DNA from: Anaeramoeba flamelloides
Taxonomy: Eukaryota; Metamonada; Anaeramoebidae
DNA: 64,000 bases
NCBI GenBank assembly: GCA_027625915.1
Contig: JANTQA010000012.1
Location: forward strand, 1,271,001-1,335,000
Direction of reading: 5' to 3'
The notes beneath the pieces were generated by a model. The model was not told where the DNA came from and made no database searches. It saw nothing but the letters and a program-made list of their open reading frames with translations. A program made the position numbers and the translations under genes. Within the stretch, counting starts at the first letter, position 1. The number at the start of each line of letters is the position of its first letter. Below are positions 21,468 to 32,694 of the stretch, piece by piece.

Positions 21468-23809
21468 TTATTTTAGTTTACTTTTTTTCAATTTTCTATC
21501 TTTTTTTGTAGGCATCAATGGCGTTGATCCCAGACTTTTAACAAAAGAAACTGTATCATTATTTTTGTATAGTCTTACGACAATAATAGCATCATTTGTA
21601 ATATTTTTAAATGCTGTGGGGAATAATTCACAATTCATTTCCATATTTGACATTTTTGCTTCCTTATCAATACCAAAGGATAATGTGCCGTGATTGAGAT
21701 CAACGACCATTTCGATGATATCTCCTTCTTTAGCTTTTGATCCAAATTTAGTAGTTTTATTGTTATGGATTTTTGTTGCATTCCCACAATCATAGAGCCA
21801 TAGTCGGGTTGGAATCTGTAATAATTCTTCTGTTTGAATTGCATCTTTTTTTTTTCTCCCTTTACCCTTTTCTTTCTTTGGTCTTTTTTTTTTTTTTTTA
21901 CTCTTTTTTGGTCCTTTCTTTTCTTCTTCTACTAGTTTTTCTTCTTCTGATTCTTCTAATTCTGCCTTCTTTTCCAATTTATCTTTTTTTTTCTTTGGTT
22001 CTTTCTTTCTTCTTTTATTTTTTTTTGGTCCTTTCTTTTCTTCTTCTACTGGCTTTTCTTCTTCCGATTCTTCTGATTCTGCCCTTTTTCTCCCTTTATC
22101 TTTTTTTTTCTTTGGTTCTTCCTTTCTTCTTTTATTTTTTTTTGGTCCTTTCTTTTCTTCTTCTACTGGCTTTTCTTCTTCCGATTCTTCCGATTCTGCC
22201 TTCTTTTCCAATTTATCTTTTTTTTTCTTTGGTTCTTTCTTTCTTCTTTTATTTTTTTTTGGTCCTTTCTTTTTTTCTTCTTGTTTTTCCTCTTCTGATT
22301 CTTCTGATTCTGCCTTCTTTTCCAATTTATCTTTTTTTTTCTTTGGTTCTTCCTTTTTTTTTTTATTTTTTTTTGGTCCTTTCTTTTCTTGGACTACTGA
22401 TTTTTCCTCTTCCGATTCTTCCGATTCTGCCTTCTTTTCCAATTTATCTTTTTTTTTCTTTGGTTCTTTCTTTCTTCTTTTATTCTTTTTTGGTTCTTTC
22501 TTTTCTTCTTCTTGTTTTTCCTCTTCTGATTCTTCTGATTCTGCCTTCTTTTCCCATTTATCTTTTTTTTTCTTTGGTTCTTTCTTTTTTTTTTGACTTT
22601 TTTTTCTTTTTAACTTTTTATTCCTTCCTCCTCCCGTTTGTAATTCCCCATTTTCGATATATTGTCCAATACCAATTTCAAGATGAGAAGAGGAACGAAT
22701 TTTAGATCCTAATTTATCGATTCTAAATTTATAGTGATATTTTTTACCGACACTCAACCGAGTTGACCCTAATACTGTTATTGTATTATTTTCAAATAGC
22801 CCAGGGTTTATTACTGTTAATTTATCATTGAAAAAGATGGTTTCAGCTAATTGCTTTCTATTTATTTTTTGAGAAATTTTTTTTTTACTTTTTGTTCCCA
22901 ACATTGGTAAATTTTTTGGTAGTTGGAATTTGTCTTCGTGATGAGCCACCCAAAAAATATAAGGAGAATCTTGAAAGATTACACTATCAAGTTTGACATT
23001 CATTTCATAAAGGCCACGGCTATTATATTTTAAATTTCCAACGTAAAGCCCCTTTGACGTTTCTGATTTGATCATTTCAACCTTATCCTGTTCACCATTA
23101 GGGCAGTCAATTATTACATTGAAATTCACATCATATCCTGGATTGATAGTTTTGTCGCTTTTATTTTTTAATTTGATTGAAAAGCTTTCTCCTTCACCAC
23201 AAATTAAAACATTTGGTGGCTTAATCACACAGTTAGATAGCTTATAAGGAGCCTTTGCAATAAAATTTAAATCAAATCCTTTTGTTTCACCTAGATTGCC
23301 ACTAAGGCCTAACCTTTCCGTTTTTTGTAATAATTCATTGATCTTGTTAAAATCGTCATCATCGTCATCCTCATCTTCATCGTATTTGATATTAAATTCG
23401 TCTTCAAACCCATCAATTTCAGATTTTTCAATAATTTCAATGTCTTGATCCAAGTGTTCAACTTTCTTTGGTAATAGGATACCGTTAATATTAATTTTAA
23501 GTTCATAATTCCCAGGTGTTCCTAAGGTTATTTGACCATCATAAATCCCAGTTTTTGGATTCCTTGTAACTTTGATGTCATCAATAACTTGATCTTTGGT
23601 ATGACAAGATATTTTGAAAACAGGATCAACGTCTGCATAGATTAAAGATCCTTCTGCATTTCGAAGCTCAATTTGAAATTCACATTTGTTTGGTAAAATT
23701 ACCATTTTTGGTAGATGAACCTTTGTAAACATTATTTCAATTGGAGTAATGATTTGTAAATTTGTTAATGACTCCAATTGTTTACTATGTGAAAAAGACC
23801 AATTTGACC
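21468..23809 (-). CDS. filamin-repeat and SPRY-domain protein with a long Lys/Glu repeat insert (likely 3' exon of the B-box gene)
   Basis: The frame is open from an ATG at 23861 (797 codons, numbering used here), but coding sense looks convincing from about residue 18. Two filamin/ABP280-type immunoglobulin folds lie near 40-135 and 208-305, each with the hallmark G-x-Y-x(3)-L...PG.YE or RGLYEM pattern. An acidic run follows at about 161-170. A SPRY domain starts near 342-405, is interrupted by a Lys/Glu-rich repeat tract at about 413-672, and resumes at 683-775 (WLYDCGN, EGDIIEMVVDLNHGTLSFGI). The minus-strand sequence AATTAAAG at 23817-23810 would serve as a splice acceptor like those of the V-ATPase gene. 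Joined to the B-box exon ending at 27016, the phase is correct. Filamin and SPRY folds bind protein partners. If unjoined, this is a separate gene starting at 23861. Confidence 0.8.
21862..22640 (-). repeat. in-frame coding minisatellite, about six units of roughly 38 codons
   Basis: Each unit encodes a Lys-rich block (EPKKKKDK), then EKKAESEESEEEK, then a short variable linker (QEEE, SVVQ, PVEEE or LVEEE) and KKGPKKNK. Six units are clear and a seventh, at the C-terminal side, is degenerate. The reading frame is kept throughout and the repeat lies between the two halves of a SPRY domain. Confidence 0.85.
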
Positions 23810-24104
23810 CTTTAATTAGATCGAAATATGAAATTTTATAAAAGATAAAAAAGATCAACATAAGAATAATTAGAAATTATTATTAATTTTGCTATTTTAT
23901 TATTTTTTTTTAAGAACCTGAAGGGTGGTGTCATCAATAAAAAAAAAATTGATTTTTATCTTTTTTTCCAAAAAAAAAATTTGTTGAATATTTTGTTCTT
24001 CAAAAGAATATTATCATATTTTTAAAAAAGAAATGATAATTTTAATAAAATTTTTCCAAACAGTAATTTTACAAAATAATACACTTCCCGAATAAAAAAA
24101 AATT

Positions 24105-24330
24105 TTTATAACATCTCATTAACATTTTTATAACAAAATTTCCTTTTAGATGATGATTTTTTCAATATTTTTTGAAAAAATATATCACCGTCTTATAACA
24201 TGTTACCAAATTTATAACACATTTTATAACAAACATTTATGTTATAAAAGTTTTAATATATTTTATAACATTTTAAACATTTATAACACCTTTACAAACG
24301 TTTATAACATGTTATAAAAAACTTTTTTTA
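24105..24330. repeat. TATAAC-rich tract
   Basis: The word TTATAAC, ATAACA or its complement occurs about a dozen times in 225 bp, with irregular spacing and two embedded palindromes (TATAACATGTTATA-like at 24304-24318). It lies in the proposed B-box/filamin intron. Confidence 0.6.
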
Positions 24331-24838
24331 TTAGAATTATCTGCATTTTTTATAATAATAGAAGATTTTTTACTTTTCACAATAATATTGTGGTTAACTT
24401 TAAAAATATATGAATATAAAAAGGCATATTTTTTTAAAAATCATTGAAAAAAGATTTTATTTCCGATTTTTTAGTTGGTAATTTTATGTTTTTTGACTAT
24501 CTAGAAAAAATTTTTACTTTTTTTACTTCATATTTTTAATTATTGTTAATACTTTTTTTGAAGTAATTTTCTTTTTTTTACCTTTAATAATCAATTTTAA
24601 TTACAAAAACTGATTTTTTAAAGTTAAGGTTTATCAATATTAATGATTCTTATGGAACTCTATAGTTATTAAAATAGCTTTAAATTTGATATTGTTGAAA
24701 ATAAATTCAAAAGATTGGTGTTTGTTGTTTTTCAAAAAAAAAACAAGAATAAATATAAAAACTAATCAACGCATAATAAAATAAATCAATCTAGAGCAAA
24801 TCAGTTCACTATAAAAAAGATTTTAAAAAATTGATCTT

Positions 24839-24876
<38 letters not shown>

Positions 24877-25770
24877 AATTTTCAATTAAAACTGTATTTG
24901 GCTGACCGATATAAAACATATTTTTTTGATAATAAAATTCTCTTTGTATATTCTAATAAATAGGAAATAAATATCTTTGTTTGATTGAAAACCAGATTTT
25001 ATTTTAAGAAATAAGTATTGTTTAAAGAAATTAACTTTTTTTTTTTTGAGTATGAATTAATGTGCTCAAAAATCAAAATAAATAAAATAAAATGTAGAAA
25101 AAATTAATACAGATTGTGAATTAATTCATTTTTTGTAAAAACTTTCTTAATTTGTCTTTACATATAAATAATATATATGAAATATTAATTAATTTAGCAC
25201 ATTGGTCTGAAAAGGTGTTTACATTTGAAGAATAAAAAACCGTAAATATATATTTTAAGTGAGCTAAAGATTTTATTTACTTTTACTTATTTTTAATTTA
25301 AATCAAAAAAGAATGGTATTTGTCAAATAAATGTATTAATTTTTCTTTAAAATATTGTTCGGTCGATATTTCGCAACAAGTAACTCTTTATTTTCTTATT
25401 AGTTCTGAAATTAACAAAAATTTTCTTTTTTTTACTTTTTTCGATATTTTCATTATTAAAAAAAAAAATATACTATTTGTTGAAAAATAAATTTTACAAA
25501 ATTTTCATTTCAATTCCCATAAAATTGTTTAAAACATATGTGATAATATTAAATCTTTTGAATTTATTATACCATTTAAATTGGGAAACTTCATTTGAGA
25601 ATTGAGAACTTTTGATGTTTTTATTTGAATTCTTTTTTAGATTTTTTTTTTCACCAGCAATCATTTTTAATTATTGTATTAAAAAAAAACTTATTCAGTT
25701 TATTTTTGTATTTTATTTCTTTCTTTTTGAAAAGAAAATGATAATCATGTTCTAATAGATTGTTTAATTA

Positions 25771-26860
25771 CTGTCAAATCTAAAACTTGGAAATTTCAAA
25801 AAATCCTGAAATTCCCATTTTTCTTTTATCAATTGGAAATATTAGGAAAAATCAGGAAATATTTTTCCTTTTTAAATCTAGATAAATATATAAATTATCA
25901 AGTAACCATATACCATTCTAAGTGTTCTATCATTTTAGTATTCTAAATCTATCAATTTTAACCCTTTGGTAAATGTAGAAATCAAAAAAATCCCTAATCT
26001 GAAAAATTAATAGAGAAACTGACTGCAAAAGAAAAATCTAATTTATGAGATTATAAGCATGTAGATAAATTATAAATTGATTAATGATCATCCCGTATGA
26101 GAATTTCTTCTGTTTTTACATTCATAAAATAAGAGTTTTCTTTTAAGAACTTTTTTTGAATAATTAATTCAATATTTTATATTTAAATTTGGTCACTTCG
26201 AGGATTTATTTATTTTACAAAATAGTTTTCCTTAAATTAATGAAAATTCAAAATAATCAAACACCTTTCCCAAATAAAAATTCATTATTTAAATATTTGA
26301 AATTGATAAACATGATTCTGATTTTTAAATTTTAATGTCAAAGTTAGATTTTTCATTTGCAGTCAGTTTCTCTATTAATTTTTCAGATTTGGGATTTTTT
26401 TGATTTCTACATTTATCAAAGGGTTAAAATTGATAGACTTAGAATACTAAAACAATAGAACAATTAGAATGGTATATGGTTAGTCGATAATTTAAACTGG
26501 TATTTGAAATAAAAATGGGATAAAATTTCATCTGGTTATCTTTTTTCCATTTCAAAAATCTCAATTTCACTTTGGATTCTTTGTTCACCCAATATGTAAG
26601 ACACAAAAATAAGATAAAAAGAACCTAAAAAATAAATACAAATTCTAATCTAACCCAGGAGAACTAATCTAAAAAAGAAAAATAAGAAAGGAAAAATGAA
26701 GTAAAATTTTTTCCCATTTATTATTCAAATAACAGTATATTTGCCTAGATTTAAAATGGAAACATATTTTGTTATTTTTCCTAATATTCCCAATTGATCA
26801 AAGGAAAATGGGAATTTCAGGGTTTTTTGAAATTTACGAGTTTGAGATTTGAAAACTATT
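25771..26860. mobile_element. element G, long inverted-repeat (foldback) element
   Basis: Arm 1 (25771-26033) is repeated in reverse at 26357-26860, where it is interrupted by the F MITE at 26495-26737. Arms are about 265 bp with many shared words, for example GAGAAACTGACTGCAAAAG. The 320-bp centre shows no gene. Confidence 0.75.
26495..26737. mobile_element. family F MITE, copy 4 (long form), inserted in element G
   Basis: Starts CTGGTATTTGAAATAAAA and ends ATTCAAATAACAG before TA. The opposite arm of element G reads straight through the same position, so G is older. Confidence 0.8.
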
Positions 26861-27007
26861 GGTAGGTGATGAAACATTTATCCTTTAAAAATTCATTGGA
26901 AAAAATAAAAACAAAATTTTTTTTTCTTCTTTTTCGAATTCAAAACATTTTTTTTTTCTTTTTTTTTTATAAATTGTGAAAAAAGAACAGTCAAGAAAAA
27001 GAAGAGA

Positions 27008-27745
27008 TCACGAACCTGGCAAGGTGTTTGGAAACAAGGACTTTTTTTCGTTTATTTCTTCAAAATTTAAGCTTAAAGCCTTCCAAGCATAGTGCACAAA
27101 TGAAATTTGATCTTCTTCTTCTTCGGCGTCATTGGCCTGTTCACATTTTTCAAGAAAGGTGTTTAGCTGCTGTGAAATTGTTGACTCGGAGTGCTTTTGT
27201 CTGCTTAAAATTATTTGCTTTTTGTCTTCATTACGCTCCACTTCAGATACGGTGTCCTTTTTTTGTCGTTGTATTAGCCTTGTAAGTACTTGTGACCTCT
27301 GCTCAATGAGCCCCTTTGTGGATTCAAATCCTGTTTTCACTTCAGAAACCATCCCTTCTAAATCGTCCTTTGTTTCGACATTGTTTGAAACAATGGAATT
27401 TATGTTCAGTTGTGTGGTCTCTGGATCGATGCTATTTAAAATCGCCTCCTTTGCCTTTTCTAATGTGACAATATTGTGATTGTTATGACCTTCAGAGCGA
27501 CACGTTTTACAAACCAATTGCTTACAGTCGTTACAATACATGTCGTAGAAATATGTTTCATGCTTTGAACAAAAAATCGTTTCAGGTAAGGAATTCGGAA
27601 AGATCTCGATAAAATCGTGTGGGCTTTCTTTGTTATGTGTTTCGAGAAAATGTGTTTCACAATATGACGTTGTGCAAGTTTGACAATAATATTTTATTTC
27701 TTTTGAGCATGTTTTGCATTTCATTCGAGGATCATCGTTTGACAT
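27008..27745 (-). CDS. B-box zinc-finger coiled-coil protein (likely 5' exon of a B-box/filamin/SPRY gene)
   Basis: The reading frame from the ATG at 27745 runs 245 codons. Residues 10-48 form a first B-box-like finger (C10, C13, C21, C24, C29 followed by His). Residues 59-90 match the canonical B-box 2 ligand order C-x2-H-x8-C-x2-C-x4-C-x2-C-x4-H-x2-H exactly. Residues about 115-215 are charged and heptad-like, consistent with a coiled coil. This is a TRIM-type arrangement without an N-terminal RING. The frame stops two codons after a possible donor at 27016/27015; removal of the intron down to 23810 would continue it into two filamin repeats and a SPRY domain, giving about 1023 residues. 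As a stand-alone 245-residue protein it would still be plausible. Confidence 0.82.
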   Translation of the reverse strand: MSNDDPRMKCKTCSKEIKYYCQTCTTSYCETHFLETHNKESPHDFIEIFPNSLPETIFCSKHETYFYDMYCNDCKQLVCKTCRSEGHNNHNIVTLEKAKEAILNSIDPETTQLNINSIVSNNVETKDDLEGMVSEVKTGFESTKGLIEQRSQVLTRLIQRQKKDTVSEVERNEDKKQIILSRQKHSESTISQQLNTFLEKCEQANDAEEEEDQISFVHYAWKALSLNFEEINEKKSLFPNTLPGS

Positions 27746-27956
27746 TCTAACAAATAGAATTAATTTTTTTTGTGTTTTACAACAAAAATTAAAAAAATGG
27801 GTTGTTTAAATTTTTTTTATTAGCTTGTGTGGATTTGGTTCATTCAAACTTATTGAGTGTTTATTTTCTTTAAAAAAAAAATTGATTTTTGAAACTTTTG
27901 TATATTTTTGTTGTAAAAAAGAAATGTTGAACATTTTTTTTTTCTTGAAATAAGAA

Positions 27957-28163
27957 AAGGGATAAAATTTTACTTCATTTTTCCTTTCTTATTTTTCTTT
28001 TACAGATTAGTTCTCCTGGGTTAGATTAGAATTTGTATTTATTTTTTAGGTTCTTTTTATCTTATTTTTGTGTCGGACATATTGGGTGAACAAAAAATCC
28101 AAAGTGAAATTGAGATTTTTGAAATGGAAAAAAGATAACCAGATGAAATTTTATCCCCTTAAG
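27957..28163. mobile_element. family F long form, copy 5, inverted and missing its outer ends
   Basis: About 200 bp is nearly identical, in reverse orientation, to the interior of copy 4, but the terminal CTGGTATTTG sequences are absent. It lies about 210 bases upstream of the B-box start codon. Confidence 0.8.
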
Positions 28164-28769
28164 GAGGTATGTTCCAAATGCATGGTGCGATTTAATGAAA
28201 ATATTACACTTATTTGAGAAGTTAAGATTGGATAGGATGATTTATTTAAAGAATTAAAATAATTATTTTGTTGATGAATAGAGTTTTTTAGTTGAAAAAT
28301 TACATTTTATTTTTGGTTCTAATTAAACACTTGTTTACCAATTCTTTAAAAATACACCAAAGTAGAGGTGAACCCAATTACTCATTATAGACATTGGGTA
28401 ATTAATATTTGGGATTTGATTACTTGAAAAATTAAATACAATTCCATCATTACTTTATCCAATCTAAATTACAAGGTTCTTTTAAGTTGGAATTTACAAA
28501 AGTATACAAGATTTAATTCAAATCTTGCGAAAAATTATCCATTTTTGTCAGAAATAATTTATTTTAATCTCTGAATAAAAGATCTATCAACCTTTAACCT
28601 ACTTCTTTAATTTCTATTTATATAGTTTATTTTGAATTCTGTATGAACTTTAATCCTTAAGTGTGTTTAACATTTTTTACCTCTAATTGTAAATAAGAAT
28701 TTGGGTTATCAACTCAAATATTTCCTAAAAAAATTACAAATAACTATCTAGTTTAACAGTTCTGAAATA

Positions 28770-29137
28770 AATCCCATTTAAAAAATTCAGATTCACCTGG
28801 AATATTAAATTGTTAATATATATATATATATATATATTCTTTTTTATTCAAGAACAATTAATAATTAAATATAATTTGTAATTAACTTTTAAATCCTTCT
28901 CAACATAGAAAAACTGATTATTAAAATAAAAAAAAACTAAAAACTGGTAAAAAGCGAGTCAAATTTTTTTAAATGAGCATTTTAGATTGATTATCCAATG
29001 AAATTTCCAGGAATAAATGCCAACAAGAAGACGTTTTCTAAATTATTATCCGAATTTTAAAAAGGATTAGAGAGCTTTAAATTTCTTAATTTTTCTCAAT
29101 AATTTGAAAGATCTTTTTTTTTACCACAGGATTTTTT

Positions 29138-29175
<38 letters not shown>

Positions 29176-29270
29176 AGAAAAAAGTAAAAACAAAAAACGG
29201 AAAAACATTTTAAATACAAAAGAAAAAGAAAAAGAAAAATTTGAAGAAATTAGAAAAAAAAATTATGATA
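28770..29270 (+). mobile_element. family I element, copy 1, degraded
   Basis: The left end (CCATTTAAAAAATTCAGATTC) and the internal AAAGCGAGTCAAATTT..AAATGAGCATT block match 62193-62400. An (AT)n run at 28817-28836 and a poly-A run at 29141-29172 have grown inside it; the right end is unclear. Confidence 0.55.
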
Positions 29271-29918
29271 GCACCTAAGAAATATTCTATATTACTCGTA
29301 AATTGATGATTTACGATAATTTTTAAACCAATTCATAATTTTTTTTTGAAAAACATATTAGAAATACCAGTGTTCATATATACATGTTATGTTACAATAA
29401 GAATTTTACACTAAGATAATGATATATTCTTGAATATTCTAAATTCAAATTCAAAATTGTTAACACACCAAAATCAAATTTTAAAAAAAAAACATATTAG
29501 GCAAATTCTGAAGAAATTATAAATTAGAACAATCCACTAATTGAAATGTTAACAATTATTTAACAATTTTAATACTAATAAAACAATAATAAATAATCAC
29601 GAATACTAAATAATCATCAGTGTGTTAAAGAATTGCGGAGATGGGCAAGAGAAAATAGTATGGATGAATTTGTATAAATTCTATTAGAGAGTATTGATCG
29701 ATTAGAGTACATCAACGATTTTTAATTGATTTTCTTCGATATTGGAACAATTCGGTTTTAATCTGATATCAACTATTCAAAAATATTATTGATCCGAAAA
29801 AAACAGGTTATTTATTTCAAAAAATGAAAGGAAAACAAAAAAAACTAAAAGATGAAAAAATTATTTTTCTATTTTACAAAAATCAAAATTATTTACAATT
29901 TGGACAAAATTGTATTAA

Positions 29919-30115
29919 AATCAGTTCCACTTTTAAGGCACAAACTTTAAACATAATTTAAGGCAAAAAAAAATCTCAAATTAAGGCACATAATTCTTAA
30001 TTTTTGTTTTTCATAATTTATTTTACTAGAATCTGATTTTTGTGCCTTAATTTGAGATTTTTATTGTTCCTTAAATTTCGTTGAAAGTTGTGCCTTAAAA
30101 GTGGAACTAACTGTA
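29919..30115. mobile_element. family A MITE, copy 8
   Basis: Arms still pair well, but the left terminal TACAG is worn to AAATCAG. The sequence just upstream (29620-29900) has scattered coding-like words but no supported gene. Confidence 0.88.
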
Positions 30116-30406
30116 TTGTGATTTTTATCAATGTTTTAACTTTGTGTAAAATCTTGAATTTTAGTTTAGTTTAACCTCTCAACTGTTTTTTATTTATTTT
30201 TTTATTTTATTTTGATACTTTTGTGGATATTTTTCATGTACCAAGTTAACTTGGTTAAAAATAAAAATTAATTTTATAATAAATAGGAGAATAATTGTTT
30301 AAATAACATTTTTGTCAAGAATATCAGAATCAAATTGCAAAAGAAAATGTAAAAAAAAAAAAATAAAGTTATAAAAAGTTGATATAAAATTTGTCTTTGT
30401 TCACTG

Positions 30407-30968
30407 TAAACTATTTTTCAGTCATAAGGGCCCAGTTTTATCGAAGAAATAGAACATATTATATGAGTTTAATTCAATATTCTTCACAAATTAAATTTTC
30501 AATTTTTAGATCAGAATCATTTTTTCTCATTTTGTAAATTTTTTTTTTTTTAGGATTTTGCTTTTTTTTTTTTTTTTTCTTTTTTTCTTTTTTATTGTTT
30601 TTTTAGAAATTAAATTTGAAAATAAAAATGTTTGAAAATCATTAATGATATTAAGAAAAGTTTTGCTTTGTATGTTCTTTTAAAATTCATAAATTTACAA
30701 GTCAAAAATCGTTTTGTCAACAATTTTAATTTACTAAAGAAATTGAGAATTTTGCACGAGACGTTCAAATGAATGGTACCCAAAAAAATTTTTAACATTT
30801 TTTTTTATTGAAATTTAGGGTTTTTTCAGGGTTTTTTTTTATGATTATCGAATCTTATATGAATTTTATTATTTCTCTTGTTTCTAAACAATCTAAGTTT
30901 GGCTGGTTCTAAAAAATAAAGTGACTTTTTCATTTTTGGCTGGGCCACTTTAAGGGAAATAGAGTTTA
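30407..30968. mobile_element. family E MITE, copy 1
   Basis: Inverted ends TAAACTATTTTTCAGTC..GGGCCCAG and CTGGGCCACTTTAAGGGAAA. The poly-T-rich middle with GATCAGAATCATTTTTTCT is shared with family I. Confidence 0.65.
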
Positions 30969-31237
30969 GTTTAAATTTACAAATTATCCTTTCAGACAAA
31001 TATTTCTTCATAAACAAATTTATTTTATTATCAAGTTTCCAAAAACTTCAAAATTTTTTGATCTAAGAGTAAAAAAAAGCAAGGAAATACACTCTTCAAG
31101 ATTTTTTTTTGAATTTTTGAATTTTTTCTTCATTTTCCAAGATTAATTTGAAACTATCCCAACAATGAACTTAAATTCTTATTATAATTATCTAAAATAA
31201 TTTAAATTAGGAAAAGAGAATAAGTCGAAACATTATT

Positions 31238-31548
31238 GAATAATGCACTTTATTTCTTGAGATCTAAAAGAATTAAGAAATTTCAAATTTTTTGAATTTA
31301 AATTTTTAATGATGAGATGCTGGCTTTTAAGTTGGTACTGAAACCCCAAACCCAGCTAGAATTGATACCCTCTTTTGATTTAAAAATATTTATTGGGAAA
31401 TATGAAAGTTCCAATTTTGAACAAAACTAATTGGACTATTGAAAACACGAAGAACTTATTATTAAGAATCTCATCATTAAAAATTTAAGTACAAAAAATT
31501 TGAAATTTCTTAATTCTTTTAAATCTCAAGAAATAAAGACCATAATTC
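31238..31548 (+). mobile_element. family K MITE, copy 2
   Basis: Inverted ends of about 75 bp, nearly perfect (TTTATTTCTTGAGATCTAAA paired with its complement). The core CCCCAAACCCAGCTAGAATT is shared with copy 1. Confidence 0.75.
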
Positions 31549-32694
31549 TAATTTTTTTGGCACATCTAACAATCATAGTAGCTTTATTTTAAACTCCTTA
31601 AAATTTTTTCAACACAACCCAAAAAAGTTCCATTTTCAAAATTTTTCATGTAATCAAAGTTGAAATGAAATTTGTTTAGTCAAAAATTTGTTAGAATATG
31701 TCGTAAAAAAAAAAAATGAAATGCTATTTTTAATTGTGAACCTTATTGAAAATGAAAAGTAAAAACAATAAAAAGAAGAAACCAATTAACTTCAGATAAT
31801 AATCCATTATATTATTTTCAATCAAATCAACAAATAGAATTTAAATCTACTTTTCATATCGAAATTATAGGTGTGGTTTTGGAGATCTCAAAAATAGACA
31901 TTTTTTTCAACAATTTTTTAATAAAGAGGTCAATCAATCAAAGTGAAAACCCTTAACCAAAAGGTAGTATTAAAAAAACTTTTATTGTGTTGAATCCCCC
32001 ATTTTTTCTTAAATTAATTATTTTTTCTTTTATTAATTGATCTTACTTTTGATTTCTGTGATTCAATTAATATTTCAATTAAAAATCGTTTTGAACTTTT
32101 TTTCTCAAATGATAAACTTGAAATCAATTCAAAAAAAATCCACCTTTAAATTCTCACCCTTTTGCCACCAGCGGTATGTAAAAAAAAATTGCTTGAAGAT
32201 TTATCATAATTCGTTAAAAAGATTGCAAAAAAATTTTTGAACAAATAAATGATTTACCGAAAAATCGAAAATATTTTTTGATTTCCTTCAATATACAGGA
32301 TATTAAATTATTTGGTTCAACGAAAAAATTATATAACCATTAGTCTCTACACCTCAAATTCAGATATTTCTTAAAAAACAACAAATTTATTTTTAATTTT
32401 GTTTTTGATTCTGAGTTTTTAATAGAGTCATTTTCAAAAAGTGTGATCAAAAAAGTGAGATCAAAATAGTCTTCAAACTCTAATAGAGCTCTTTTAATCA
32501 ATCTGGGTATCGCACTGCAGATAAACTTTTTTGTCACAGTTTTTTCAAATGACTGTACTAAAAGATAACCATTAATTGAAAGTAAAAAAAAAATTGTGGG
32601 TATGAGAGATCGATAATCTATAAATTTTCAATTTGACGACGAGTGTTCTCATGGGTAACACGCCCTCACTCAAGGAGGATTTTTGCTTCGGATT

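Larger units (their letters stand above)
23810..27015 (-). other. proposed 3.2-kb intron carrying repeats (families G and F and a TATAAC-rich tract)
   Basis: On the minus strand a donor CCAG/GTTCGT (27016/27015) and an acceptor ATTAAAG/GG (23810/23809) give a phase-1 intron that fuses the B-box coiled-coil reading frame to the filamin frame without a stop. The donor is less regular than the GTA donors of the V-ATPase gene. The interval contains the long-inverted-repeat element G, an F MITE, a TATAAC-rich tract and a poly-T run at 24846-24875. No coding sequence was recognised in it. Confidence 0.45.
27746..32694. other. repeat-rich spacer between the B-box exon and the lipid kinase gene
   Basis: Holds F copy 5, I copy 1, A copy 8, E copy 1 and K copy 2. 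The remaining pieces (28164-28769, 29271-29918, 31549-32694) show no supported gene; a 75-codon coding-like frame ends at 32340 on the minus strand. Confidence 0.6.

Noticed and set aside
21773-22705. 310-codon plus-strand frame rich in Leu and Phe
   Set aside because: It is the exact antisense of the Lys/Glu repeat tract in the filamin-SPRY gene; the hydrophobic repeats follow from complementing AAG/GAA codons.
29620-29735. Plus-strand words ELRRWARENSMDEF and ILLESIDRLEYIND near A copy 8
   Set aside because: Short, separated by stops and not similar to the recombinase frames; not enough to call a gene or element.
32340-32570. Minus-strand frame of about 75 codons (CSAIPRLIKRALLEFEDYF)
   Set aside because: Composition is coding-like, but it has no ATG, no recognised domain and no clear splice signals; it may be chance or a relic.
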